A stretch of 19,493 nucleotides of DNA from DATIXJ01 sp963714795 (lineage in GTDB: Bacteria > Bacteroidota > Ignavibacteria > UBA10030 > SZUA-254): contig CAVQPS010000012.1 of NCBI GenBank assembly GCA_963714795.1, forward strand, positions 1 to 19,493, read 5' to 3'. This document shows, in pieces, positions 8,521-16,439 of this stretch (its first letter is position 1; each line of letters begins with the position of its first letter). The notes below the pieces were generated by a model, which saw only the letters and a list, made by a program, of their open reading frames with translations, made no database searches and was not told the origin of the DNA. The translations under genes and the position numbers were made by a program.

Positions 8521-9132
8521 TTATCGACCAAACCCGTATCGTGAAAAGTGCGGAACTGTTCCGCCCTCTAAATCGATCGAACCTGTTAAGAGATTGAGCA
8601 GAAGATTGAGAACCGGTTCAAGCTGGACATTTCCATTATCTCCGATGCAATAGAAACCTATCCCGGATTGAAGCAGCCCGAGGCCGGTTACGTTGAAATC
8701 GAGAGAGGCAGGTTTGTTAAAGACCAACCCTGATGGCTCAAACTGAACGGCGGCATCCGTCGTGTCAAATGTCATCGTAATCGAAACAGCCCGATTCACT
8801 GCATGTGGAGGAATAGTAAATACGGCAGCCCTGCTCACGAGGTTTCCATTGGAAGCTCTGTAATTTGCCAGCAAAGTAATTTTACCGCCAAACTCCGGAG
8901 TCACGAGTTGCGTCGACGACACAAGATTGCCCTTGCCTTTTCCTTGAGGTAACGGTATAAGATGAACCGTTAATAAATTATTGACCAGGCTTGGTATCGT
9001 GACCGGGGCCGATGTATTCTCAGCAGTTCCTCCGGAAACATCCGGAGCGGTCATGTTATCGGTGCGGCATCCACTCATGAAGAGGATGACAATTCCGATG
9101 AAGCTCAGAGATAATACAAGTTTTTTGATCAT
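8521..9132 (-). CDS. Lipoprotein with a ZU5-like domain
   Basis: A 203-aa exported lipoprotein. The signal peptide has Lys3-Lys4, a hydrophobic core, and lipobox FMSGC with Cys22 as the acylated residue. After a low-complexity linker, residues about 75-160 resemble a ZU5-type beta domain: EFGGKITLLANY, FTIPPHAVNRAVSITMTF, VQFEPSGLVFNKPASLDFNV. The tail VPHFSRYGFGR matches the HFSRY ending seen in such secreted proteins. It is presumably anchored in the inner or outer membrane, and no enzymatic function is evident. AAAGGAAAG provides a good ribosome site before ATG 9132. It is the first gene after the sigma-54 promoter at 9187-9201, so it is the likely most direct output of the neighbouring activator. 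The ZU5-like assignment is by eye. Confidence 0.75.
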   Translation of the reverse strand: MIKKLVLSLSFIGIVILFMSGCRTDNMTAPDVSGGTAENTSAPVTIPSLVNNLLTVHLIPLPQGKGKGNLVSSTQLVTPEFGGKITLLANYRASNGNLVSRAAVFTIPPHAVNRAVSITMTFDTTDAAVQFEPSGLVFNKPASLDFNVTGLGLLQSGIGFYCIGDNGNVQLEPVLNLLLNLLTGSIDLEGGTVPHFSRYGFGR

Positions 9133-9434
9133 TGTCTTTCCTTTGATGTTGTGTTTAGATGAATAATTGTTCTCTTACCAATAATTACAATGACCGTGCC
9201 AAAGAAATTTCCTGTGGCAATTCTGTAAAAGAACATGTTTTCAAAGGAAAGCAATTGAACATTTCTGTAACACCACATGGGAGTGTACGAAGTCCGGTGA
9301 CAGTAAACACATTTTTCACCAACAATGGAAAATTTTGGTTTTTGAGGTCGGTGTTCATTGTCCGTTTCATGTTGACCCCTATCAAGTTTTGTATTGTTTT
9401 ATTACAAATGCTCATGAGAGTTTCTTTATTCGTA
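9133..9434. other. Regulatory intergenic region upstream of the lipoprotein operon
   Basis: A gap of about 300 bp between the activator stop and the lipoprotein start, both on the - strand. It holds the sigma-54 promoter (9187-9201) and the lipoprotein ribosome site. Three related short motifs lie at 9221-9230 (TTCTGTAAAA), 9261-9274 (ATTTCTGTAACACC) and 9296-9308 (GGTGACAGTAAAC), the last two facing each other as an imperfect inverted pair. These lie upstream of the promoter, where activators of this class bind. A 61-codon ORF (9370 to 9185, - strand) also lies here and is judged doubtful. A + strand ORF crossing this gap runs into the antisense of the activator gene and is not credible. Confidence 0.5.
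9187..9201 (-). promoter_or_regulatory. Sigma-54 (-24/-12) promoter of the lipoprotein-TPR-kinase operon
   Basis: On the - strand the sequence reads TGGCACGGTCATTGT. The consensus is TGGCACG, four free bases, TTGC; 10 of the 11 fixed positions match, with the last C replaced by T and the spacing exact. Transcription should start near 9176, giving a leader of about 44 bases to ATG 9132. The gene immediately upstream encodes a sigma-54 activator, which strengthens the call. Confidence 0.72.
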
Positions 9435-10862
9435 TTAATCTTCAGCATTATGGAGAATACGATCGAGACGGGGACGCGAAATTCTGAGAATATATGCCGC
9501 TCTGCTTTTGTTTCCACCGACATGATCCAAAACTATCAGAGCCAATTTACGCTGGACATCGTCTATCGCAGCTTCCTTCATAGGAACGGTCAGCGTAAGA
9601 ACGTCATTGTCAGGCGGGAAGCCATTTATATGAACTCGTTGTCCATCTGCACTGCTGTTTGAATTCTTATTTTCCGATGAAAGCAAAAATTCAAAATCTT
9701 GTTCCGTGAGCCATTCGTGCTCTTCTAATAAGACAGCGCGTTCAATGCTATGCTTGAGTTCCCGGATATTTCCTTCCCAGGGGTTTTCCTGCAAAACATG
9801 AAATGCTTCGGGCGTTATACCGGCTATTTTTTTGTCATAAATTTTGTTGAAAATTCCTATAAAGACATCCGCAAGCAAAGGAATATCTTCTTTTCGATTC
9901 CGGAGCGGGGGAATTTCCAACGGAATAATTTTCAACCGGTGATATAAATCCTTTCTAAAATGGCCGGATTTCATCTTTGCATCGAGGTCGACACTTGTGG
10001 CGGCGATAATTCTTGCCTTTACCGGTATGTCTTTTATTCCTCCCAACCGTCGCATGGTTCGGCTCTCGATGACCTTTAAGAGTTTCGATTGCATTCCCAT
10101 GGAGATATCGCCTATCTCATCGAGAAAAATGCTTCCGTCTCCCGCGATCTCAAAAAGGCCTTGCTTTTTTTCCCGTGCGTCAGTAAAAGCACCTTTTTCA
10201 AATCCGAATAACTCCGATTCGAGGAGCGTTTCCGGCAGGGCGGAACAGGCAATGTCGACAAATGGAGCCGAGCTATTCCTGCTATTGAAATGAATCGCCC
10301 TTGCGAGAAGTTCCTTTCCCGTTCCGGTTTCGCCCGTGATTAATACGGTCATCAAAGGGTTTGCAATAACCTTCTTCGCGCGGTGAAGGATATCGCGAAG
10401 TTGAGGTGAGGTTCCGATGATCTGGCTAAAGTCGAATGCCTGGTGTTGAAGTTCGACGAACCGTTTATGGCTTTGCGTCGATTGCCATTCTTGAAAAAGC
10501 TGTTGTGTTTTTTCTCCCAACTGTCGTGAGTCTTCGGGGAGAGCATAATATCCCGAAGCCCCTAAACTCATTAAATCGACAACTTCACGGTGATTTGCGG
10601 ACGTTGCAATCATGAAGAATGGAATAGTGGGAAATTGTGTCCGGAACTCCGGTACGACATCGTTGATAACTCCATTATCCAGCGATGCATCGATAAATAC
10701 GATACTCGGCGGAGAGAACATCGCCCGGCTCGTCAAGAAACGAGGAGATGATGTAAACTGGATATGAATTTCATCCGCTTCGGCGAGATATTTCCGGACA
10801 TTGCCGATGAGTTCTTTTCTTCCACACAACAAAATTTTAAATTGCGCTTTTGACACTCTCAT
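9435..10862 (-). CDS. NtrC-family sigma-54 activator with a degenerate receiver domain
   Basis: A 475-aa enhancer-binding protein. Residues about 8-125 have the receiver fold but keep only the central acidic residue (Asp58 in IVFIDAS). The N-terminal acidic pair is replaced by CGR, and the conserved Lys is missing (YYALPED). The AAA+ domain follows: Walker A GETGTGKE (177-184), GAFTDA (224-229; standard GAFTGA), Walker B GSIFLDEI (243-250), and arginine-finger region FRKDLYHRL. A Fis-type helix-turn-helix ends the protein (GGNKSRAAYILRISRPRLDRIL). It should hydrolyse ATP to open sigma-54 promoter complexes, most plausibly at 9187-9201 just downstream. ATG 10862 overlaps the kinase stop by 4 bp (ATGA), so the two are translationally coupled. 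With a degenerate phosphorylation pocket, control by the coupled Ser/Thr kinase is more plausible than by a histidine kinase; this is inference. Confidence 0.92.
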   Translation of the reverse strand: MRVSKAQFKILLCGRKELIGNVRKYLAEADEIHIQFTSSPRFLTSRAMFSPPSIVFIDASLDNGVINDVVPEFRTQFPTIPFFMIATSANHREVVDLMSLGASGYYALPEDSRQLGEKTQQLFQEWQSTQSHKRFVELQHQAFDFSQIIGTSPQLRDILHRAKKVIANPLMTVLITGETGTGKELLARAIHFNSRNSSAPFVDIACSALPETLLESELFGFEKGAFTDAREKKQGLFEIAGDGSIFLDEIGDISMGMQSKLLKVIESRTMRRLGGIKDIPVKARIIAATSVDLDAKMKSGHFRKDLYHRLKIIPLEIPPLRNRKEDIPLLADVFIGIFNKIYDKKIAGITPEAFHVLQENPWEGNIRELKHSIERAVLLEEHEWLTEQDFEFLLSSENKNSNSSADGQRVHINGFPPDNDVLTLTVPMKEAAIDDVQRKLALIVLDHVGGNKSRAAYILRISRPRLDRILHNAED

Positions 10863-13800
10863 AATGCGATATCTCCTTCATTGGACAATGCAACGGTTCC
10901 AATCGCCTGTTGGTGTATATGATGTGGTGTTCTCGAAGCAAGAAAAATTGCACGCCCTTCGGTCGAAGTGATCTTTGATGAAAAATAGTCGATGATGGAT
11001 TGTGCTATGCCGAAATGTTCCTGAGCTTTTTCCAAATTCCCGCGATGCTCGTATTCTTTTCCAAGCTCCCCATAGAGTTTCCACGTAATCTCAATAACAT
11101 GCTCATTTTCGAGCGCAGCGACGCCGTGGCGGAAATACATAATCGGCTGATCGAAACCGTTCTGTTTTCTTTTGTGGCGGGCAAGACAACCTAACAGGTA
11201 ATATATTTCGGCCTGAAGAAACCGAGGTAAAGACTGAATCTTGTTATCGGCAATTTCTTTTACCAATAACGTCGCTTCATCGATACGGTCAAGACGGAGA
11301 AACGTTTCGGCTTTTCGGAGGGACAGTTGGATGATTCTCTCTTCCGCACTTTCCGTCCCACAGGTAAAAGCGCCTTCGATCGAAGAAAATTCTTTTGTGG
11401 AAATCTCAAATTCTTCCAATGCTGCCTGGTATTCTTCCCGATCTCTGTGCCAATGGCCCTTCAAATAATGATAAAAAGGAATAAGTGTCGAAAGTTTTTG
11501 CCTTTGAATAATTTCGTTCGCTCGCTCAAGGAATATTTGCGTTGTGGGCATTAACCCGATACTGAAATTTGCCTGCGCTATTTCCAGAAGTGTTTGGCAA
11601 ATCCCGATTGCTTCTTGCATTTCAGTGTAGATAGCAAGAGCGGTATTCCAGTGCGTACACGACAATTCATAGTTTCCTTCAGCATATTCGACTTCGCCCA
11701 GGTTGGTTAATGAGAAGGCAATGCCTTTTTTCGATTGCAACAGAGAAAAGATCTCCTGTGCCTGTCTGTAGTGTACCCGTGCATTTTCATAATCCCGTAA
11801 TTTGAAGTGTGCAATACCGATGTTATTGAGTATCAGTGCCCGATCATGCTGCATGGTTTGATCGGTGGCGAGAAGTAACGCATCTCCCCACGATTCCAAA
11901 GCTCCCTGATTATCTCCCATGGCACTCATTACGTTGCCGACATTATTAAAGGACGAAATAATTTTTCCTGTATCGTGGCAATCCTGATATATATGCAATG
12001 CGCACCGGAAGCGTTCGAGAGATTCTTGAAAATTGCCCTGATAAAATTGGGCTATACCCAGATCTGTTTCGACTAAAGCGACGCGGTGCGGATTGGAAAA
12101 TCCCAAAGCAAGATTCTTTTGAATATTTCCAAGCCGGATAGCGTCCTCGAAAAATCCTTCTGCAACTTTCAGCGAAATGATTTCTTGCTGAATGTCGAAT
12201 CTGTCAAAATCATCGATCGAGAATTGCGCGGCTTTTTCAAAATGATGCAATGCCATACTATTATCGCCGATTCGGGTAAATGATTTGCCGAGATTCTTGT
12301 GAATATGGACATGTTGCATATCCTCTGTCGGCAAATATGTCAGGATTTCTTCGTAAATCTTGATGCTATCTGCATCTCGGCCCGCAGACATGTCGTTTTG
12401 TGCAAGTTTTTGAAGCAGAGAGATTTCATTTTGGCGGCACACTGTGTTCGAAGTAAGAACTTTATTATACAAATTTATCGCAGCAGCAAAATTCCCTTCC
12501 ATGCCGGCGAGGTTCGCAGCAATGATAAAGCATTCTTTCGCTTTTTCACGTTCACCGGACAATTCATGATGCCGCGCAAGCTCGGAATAATCCGGCCAGT
12601 TATTTGCTTTTCTCATTTTCTCCCATTGTGTAGCAATAGCAAAGTGCAGATTTTTTTTATTCTGTTGATCAAGGAGAGAATAGAGATAATTCTGAAAGCC
12701 ACGGAGCCGGATTTTATACCGCTGTCCGTTTTCAATAGAAAGTAAAACTCCTTCGCGTTCAAGTGAAACGAGAATGTTATTCAACCGAGTTTGATCAAAA
12801 GGGAGTAACGATTGAAGAAGTTCGATGCACGGCGGATTATCGAAACAGGACATGGTTTCCAAAACTGTTATTTCGTCTTTTTGGAATCGTTTCGTTTGTG
12901 TTGAAAAAATATTCGCAAGGTTTTGTGAGAAAAGGTGACAAAGTTCCGACTCCATTGCTCTGAGGATTTCCGATTTCTGAAAAAGAGCCAATGGAATAGC
13001 GCTGACGAGAGAACGAATTTCCTCGATCACAATGTGAGGGTTTCCCCCGTACAATTCGTAATTCCTTTCTATAAACTCTTCTGAAATTACTCCGGTACCG
13101 AATTCTCGAACATAAAGTTTTTTGACTTCTTGTTGAGACAGTTCTATTTGGATACCGATTCTTTCTGCTTCTCGTCCGATAACAGTATTTTTCAATACAG
13201 TGATCAATCCTTCTTTTATCTCGCTTTCATGTTTGGACGAAGCGAATGTTGTCAATACTTCACGTGCCGAACGATACCGATCATCGGAATTTTTTTTGCA
13301 CAATCGTTCGATAATTTCCGGAAGAAGTGATGATGCTTCATTGTATTGATTCGGTTTCGGCAAATTCTTTGTGATAATGTTCTTGAAAAGGTCGACCGGA
13401 GTATTTCCTTGAAATGGACATGTTCCTTCCCAGAGATGGTAGAACGTTGCTCCGAGTGAGTACAGATCGATCCTCTCGTCAAATGGTTTTCCCTGGAGTA
13501 ATTCAGGCGCAACATAGTCCGGTGTTCCACGCAATTGGACATCTTCCGTCACTTCAGTTCTCGCAGTGCTGAAACCGAAATCGATAAGTTTGCATGAGAT
13601 GAATGATGGTTCACGTTCAGAATTTTTTTCATTATGAACAATGAAGATGTTTTGTGGTTTGATGTCATAATGGATTATGCCTTCTCGATGCATGAGATCG
13701 AGAGTAAGAAGAATTTGGATGAAGGCTTTTTCCAGTAAGGCTGCCTTTGTTTTTCCTTGAGGGATTTGTTGAAAATATGCTAAAGCATCGCATCCCGGAA

Positions 13801-14071
13801 GGTATTCCATTGAGTAATAGTAACGGTTGATGAACCGGGTCTCATCTGAGCTCAACACTTTTCCGAATTCGAATACCCGGATAAGATTTGGATGATTGAT
13901 CTGAGAAAGTATCGTAAACTCTTTTCGAATATTTTCTTCGTTGACGGCTCGGTCCGGATTGATAAATTTTATTGCAAGTATTTTGTCGACGACACTGTCG
14001 TATGCACGAAATACTTCTCCGGAGCCTCCTTCCCCGATTTGTTCCAAAAGTTTGTATTTTTGGTTAATCAT
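10859..14071 (-). CDS. Ser/Thr protein kinase with C-terminal TPR array
   Basis: A 1070-aa cytoplasmic kinase. Kinase domain about 7-275: glycine loop GEGGSGEVF, Lys35 in AIKFI, catalytic loop HYDIKPQN (Asp136, Asn141; the usual HRD Arg is Tyr), DFG at 164-166, and APE in GTPDYVAPE. Next comes IGRE (298-301) and, only about 40 residues on, GGNPHIVIEEI (342-352). These resemble the two ends of the AAA_16/STAND ATPase module of larger kinases of this kind, but no Walker A lies between. Residues about 395-480 look like winged-helix segments (ILVSLEREGVLLSI). From about 495 to near the end are TPR-like repeats. I chose ATG 14071 (MINQKYKLL); an upstream TTG at 14086 adds five residues. It overlaps the permease gene by 8 bp and the activator by 4 bp. 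Likely substrate: the co-encoded activator (inference). Confidence 0.92.
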   Translation of the reverse strand: MINQKYKLLEQIGEGGSGEVFRAYDSVVDKILAIKFINPDRAVNEENIRKEFTILSQINHPNLIRVFEFGKVLSSDETRFINRYYYSMEYLPGCDALAYFQQIPQGKTKAALLEKAFIQILLTLDLMHREGIIHYDIKPQNIFIVHNEKNSEREPSFISCKLIDFGFSTARTEVTEDVQLRGTPDYVAPELLQGKPFDERIDLYSLGATFYHLWEGTCPFQGNTPVDLFKNIITKNLPKPNQYNEASSLLPEIIERLCKKNSDDRYRSAREVLTTFASSKHESEIKEGLITVLKNTVIGREAERIGIQIELSQQEVKKLYVREFGTGVISEEFIERNYELYGGNPHIVIEEIRSLVSAIPLALFQKSEILRAMESELCHLFSQNLANIFSTQTKRFQKDEITVLETMSCFDNPPCIELLQSLLPFDQTRLNNILVSLEREGVLLSIENGQRYKIRLRGFQNYLYSLLDQQNKKNLHFAIATQWEKMRKANNWPDYSELARHHELSGEREKAKECFIIAANLAGMEGNFAAAINLYNKVLTSNTVCRQNEISLLQKLAQNDMSAGRDADSIKIYEEILTYLPTEDMQHVHIHKNLGKSFTRIGDNSMALHHFEKAAQFSIDDFDRFDIQQEIISLKVAEGFFEDAIRLGNIQKNLALGFSNPHRVALVETDLGIAQFYQGNFQESLERFRCALHIYQDCHDTGKIISSFNNVGNVMSAMGDNQGALESWGDALLLATDQTMQHDRALILNNIGIAHFKLRDYENARVHYRQAQEIFSLLQSKKGIAFSLTNLGEVEYAEGNYELSCTHWNTALAIYTEMQEAIGICQTLLEIAQANFSIGLMPTTQIFLERANEIIQRQKLSTLIPFYHYLKGHWHRDREEYQAALEEFEISTKEFSSIEGAFTCGTESAEERIIQLSLRKAETFLRLDRIDEATLLVKEIADNKIQSLPRFLQAEIYYLLGCLARHKRKQNGFDQPIMYFRHGVAALENEHVIEITWKLYGELGKEYEHRGNLEKAQEHFGIAQSIIDYFSSKITSTEGRAIFLASRTPHHIHQQAIGTVALSNEGDIAL

Positions 14072-15413
14072 CCGAACCACCGGCAAAAACGTTTCTTCCC
14101 TGATGAAATTCCTCTGAAAACCGATTCACAGAGAGCATGAAGAGCGTGAGGGCAATTCCCGGAAATATTCCAACCCACCATCCAGTTTGAATGTAAGCAA
14201 GAGATTCGCCGATCATATTCCCGATACTTGGAGTCGGCGGCTGGATGCCGAGACCGAGAAAGCTTAACGATGCTTCGGCAAGAATGACATTACCGAGTTG
14301 TAACACCGTGGCAACCGCAATTGTCGGTAATATATTGGGAATAAAATGCTGCAATATAATTTGCACTCTTGACCTGCCGAGCATGCGAGCGACAACGATA
14401 AATTCTCTGTCACGAAGCATCACGACTTCACCGCGAATCATCCGTGCAATGCTCATCCACCCGGTGCCCGCAAGAATGAGAATAAGCAGCGATGTGGAAT
14501 TTCCAAGAAAAGCAACGACGGCAATAACCAGAAACAGTGAAGGAACGGCAAGAAATAAATCGACAATTCGCATGAGTATGTTGTCAAGCCATTTTTGTCT
14601 TGCATACCCGGCGAGGAATCCAATAGTCGTTCCGAAGAGTAGGGAAATCACCGTGGCACTTGCACCGACCAGAAGAGAAATCCGTATTCCGTACAATATC
14701 CGGCTGAAAACATCCCTTCCCAGATTGTCGGTCCCTAAAAGAAAAATAATATTTGTTTTACCGGAACCATCAATTGCCGATCGGGAAATATATTGTTGCT
14801 CCTCGTCAAGCAGATCGGCATTTACTTTGGTTAATAAATTTTCAATGATACCGTTATTCGTTTGTTCCAAACCCGACTGTTTGACATGGGAGGATGGCAT
14901 CTGATGAGCAATATAACCATGTTCGAATGGCATGAGAAGACGCGTTGTCCGAAGATCACTCTGCAAAGAGGGATTGCAGGGGGCGATGAAAGGAGCTTCG
15001 ATTGTAATGAATATATATGCTATGATGATAAAGAAGCTAACTTCAGCACCCTTGTTTTGACAAATATGTCTGATAAAATTATTCGTTGAAACGGGAGCTT
15101 TCAATGCAGACCGGTTACGGAATACATTTCTGATAACCGAGATCCAGATGAATACCCAAACAACTGCTGCGATCCAGTACTCGACAAGGCCGTGCCATCG
15201 CAGAATGTTTTCTTGATCAAAAATTGAAACAACAAGAAAACCGGCTGAGAGAATCACGGAAGCAACACTTGCCAAAATAATATTCCATTTCCACCATGAA
15301 ACAATAGAAAGAATCAGGGCGAGTGCATAGAAAGCAAGCTTCCTTTGATTTCGCTGTTGAAATTCAAGATGCTGACCGGATGTCAAAGCCGGATGTGCGG
15401 GGGGCATCTTCAT
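14064..15413 (-). CDS. OppC/DppC-like ABC transporter permease with N-terminal extension
   Basis: A 449-aa inner-membrane permease of a peptide/nickel-type ABC importer, about 150 residues longer than usual. The usual core begins with a membrane helix near residue 124, followed by APFIAPCNPSL, LGTDNLGRDVFSRI (226-239) and the cytoplasmic EAA loop EFIVVARMLGRSRVQIILQHFIPN, which contacts the ATPases, then GLGIQPPTPSIGNM. Ahead of the core are about three extra hydrophobic segments (about 28-46, 47-65 and 77-96). The periplasmic loop between 143 and 225 is also unusually long and hydrophilic. ATG 15413 overlaps the oppB-like stop by 4 bp (ATGA), and its own end overlaps the Ser/Thr kinase start by 8 bp. 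Peptide specificity is inferred from family only. Confidence 0.9.
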   Translation of the reverse strand: MKMPPAHPALTSGQHLEFQQRNQRKLAFYALALILSIVSWWKWNIILASVASVILSAGFLVVSIFDQENILRWHGLVEYWIAAVVWVFIWISVIRNVFRNRSALKAPVSTNNFIRHICQNKGAEVSFFIIIAYIFITIEAPFIAPCNPSLQSDLRTTRLLMPFEHGYIAHQMPSSHVKQSGLEQTNNGIIENLLTKVNADLLDEEQQYISRSAIDGSGKTNIIFLLGTDNLGRDVFSRILYGIRISLLVGASATVISLLFGTTIGFLAGYARQKWLDNILMRIVDLFLAVPSLFLVIAVVAFLGNSTSLLILILAGTGWMSIARMIRGEVVMLRDREFIVVARMLGRSRVQIILQHFIPNILPTIAVATVLQLGNVILAEASLSFLGLGIQPPTPSIGNMIGESLAYIQTGWWVGIFPGIALTLFMLSVNRFSEEFHQGRNVFAGGSDD

Positions 15414-16399
15414 GCTTTCATTCGAATTCGAGGATCAATAATGACGTAAAGAAAGTCTGCAACAAAATTGCCGATGATGACGACAACGCCCGACACAATT
15501 GTGCATCCCATGATGAGGGGATAATCTCTTGACACAATAGCCATGACGGTAAGCCGGCCCATTCCGGGCCAGGAAAAAATGGTTTCCGTGACCAGGGCTC
15601 CGGTGAGCAGCGTCCCGAGTTCGAGTCCAACAAGTGTCAGGACTGGTCCAAGAGCATTGGGAAGCTCGTAATAATACGATAATCTTCGTTTCGATATCCC
15701 GAAACTTCGGGCATACGTTATAAATTCTTCATTCTGAAGCTTCGATAAATTTGTTCGGAAAAACCGGGTCATTGCTGCCGCTCCCGGAAAAGCAACGGTC
15801 AAAGCGGGGAGAGTGATATGCTTAAGAAAATCGATGAATCTTTCTCCGGCAGATAATTCGCCGGCATTTATCGAAAACATTTGAGATGAAGGGAATAATC
15901 GGAACGAAAAGGAAAACAGTGCTAAAAGGACTAAACCGATCCAAAACGTCGGGATCGTGAAAAGGAGCAGGCTGGTTTGTGAAATACACCGATCGAGAAT
16001 ATTATTCGGATGCCGGATTGAAATTATTCCGAGCGAAATACCGATAACAAGCTCCATGACAAGAGCTGCCAACGTGAGTATGACCGTGTTTGGAAGAAAT
16101 GAACCGATCAATTCGCTGACAGGACGACGGTGTGTGATCGAAATACCGAGATTTCCTGAAAAACAATTCTTTATCCACGCCATGTATTGTGTTACAAGGG
16201 GTTTATCTAAGCCAAAGTTTTTTTGCAATTCTCTGCCGACGGATGGTGGGATCGTCGGTGATAGTATTGAAGAAACGGGATTGCCGGGAGCCATATGAGC
16301 CATGATAAAGACAAATGTTACTAAACATCCCAGGATGATGAACCCGCCAAGAATTCGTTTAACGACGAATTTTATTATGTCGGTATTATCGGTTCTCAT
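15410..16399 (-). CDS. OppB/DppB-like ABC transporter permease
   Basis: A 329-aa inner-membrane permease of the peptide-import family, normal length. It has the N-terminal helix starting VVKRILGGFIILGCLVTFVF, the APGNPV motif, FGLDKPLVTQYMAW, GNLGISITHRRPVSELI, a cytoplasmic EAA-type loop EEFITYARSFGISKRRL, and the closing ETIFSWPGMGRL and ADFLYVIIDPRIRM. About six membrane helices are evident. It should pair with the OppC-like protein to form the channel. It lies 40 bp after the oppA-like stop. The start ATG 16399 has in-frame stops just upstream and only a poor ribosome site. Confidence 0.93.
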   Translation of the reverse strand: MRTDNTDIIKFVVKRILGGFIILGCLVTFVFIMAHMAPGNPVSSILSPTIPPSVGRELQKNFGLDKPLVTQYMAWIKNCFSGNLGISITHRRPVSELIGSFLPNTVILTLAALVMELVIGISLGIISIRHPNNILDRCISQTSLLLFTIPTFWIGLVLLALFSFSFRLFPSSQMFSINAGELSAGERFIDFLKHITLPALTVAFPGAAAMTRFFRTNLSKLQNEEFITYARSFGISKRRLSYYYELPNALGPVLTLVGLELGTLLTGALVTETIFSWPGMGRLTVMAIVSRDYPLIMGCTIVSGVVVIIGNFVADFLYVIIDPRIRMKA

Positions 16400-16439
16400 T
16401 TATCATATAACGATAATTCGTGATGGATTTTTTTCGTCA

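Noticed and set aside
9381..9434. Terminator after the activator gene (TTTGTA with TACAAA around a 9-base loop)
   Set aside because: The stem is only 6 AT-rich pairs with a large loop and no T run; too weak to call.
9159..9662. 167-codon + strand ORF over the lipoprotein promoter and the activator 3' end
   Set aside because: It is antisense to a well-supported gene over much of its length, has no recognisable domain, and would be read against the sigma-54 promoter.
9435..14071. Classical NtrB-NtrC nitrogen control pair
   Set aside because: The activator lacks the receiver acidic pair and Lys, and its overlapping partner is a Ser/Thr kinase, so a nitrogen-regulation label is not supported.
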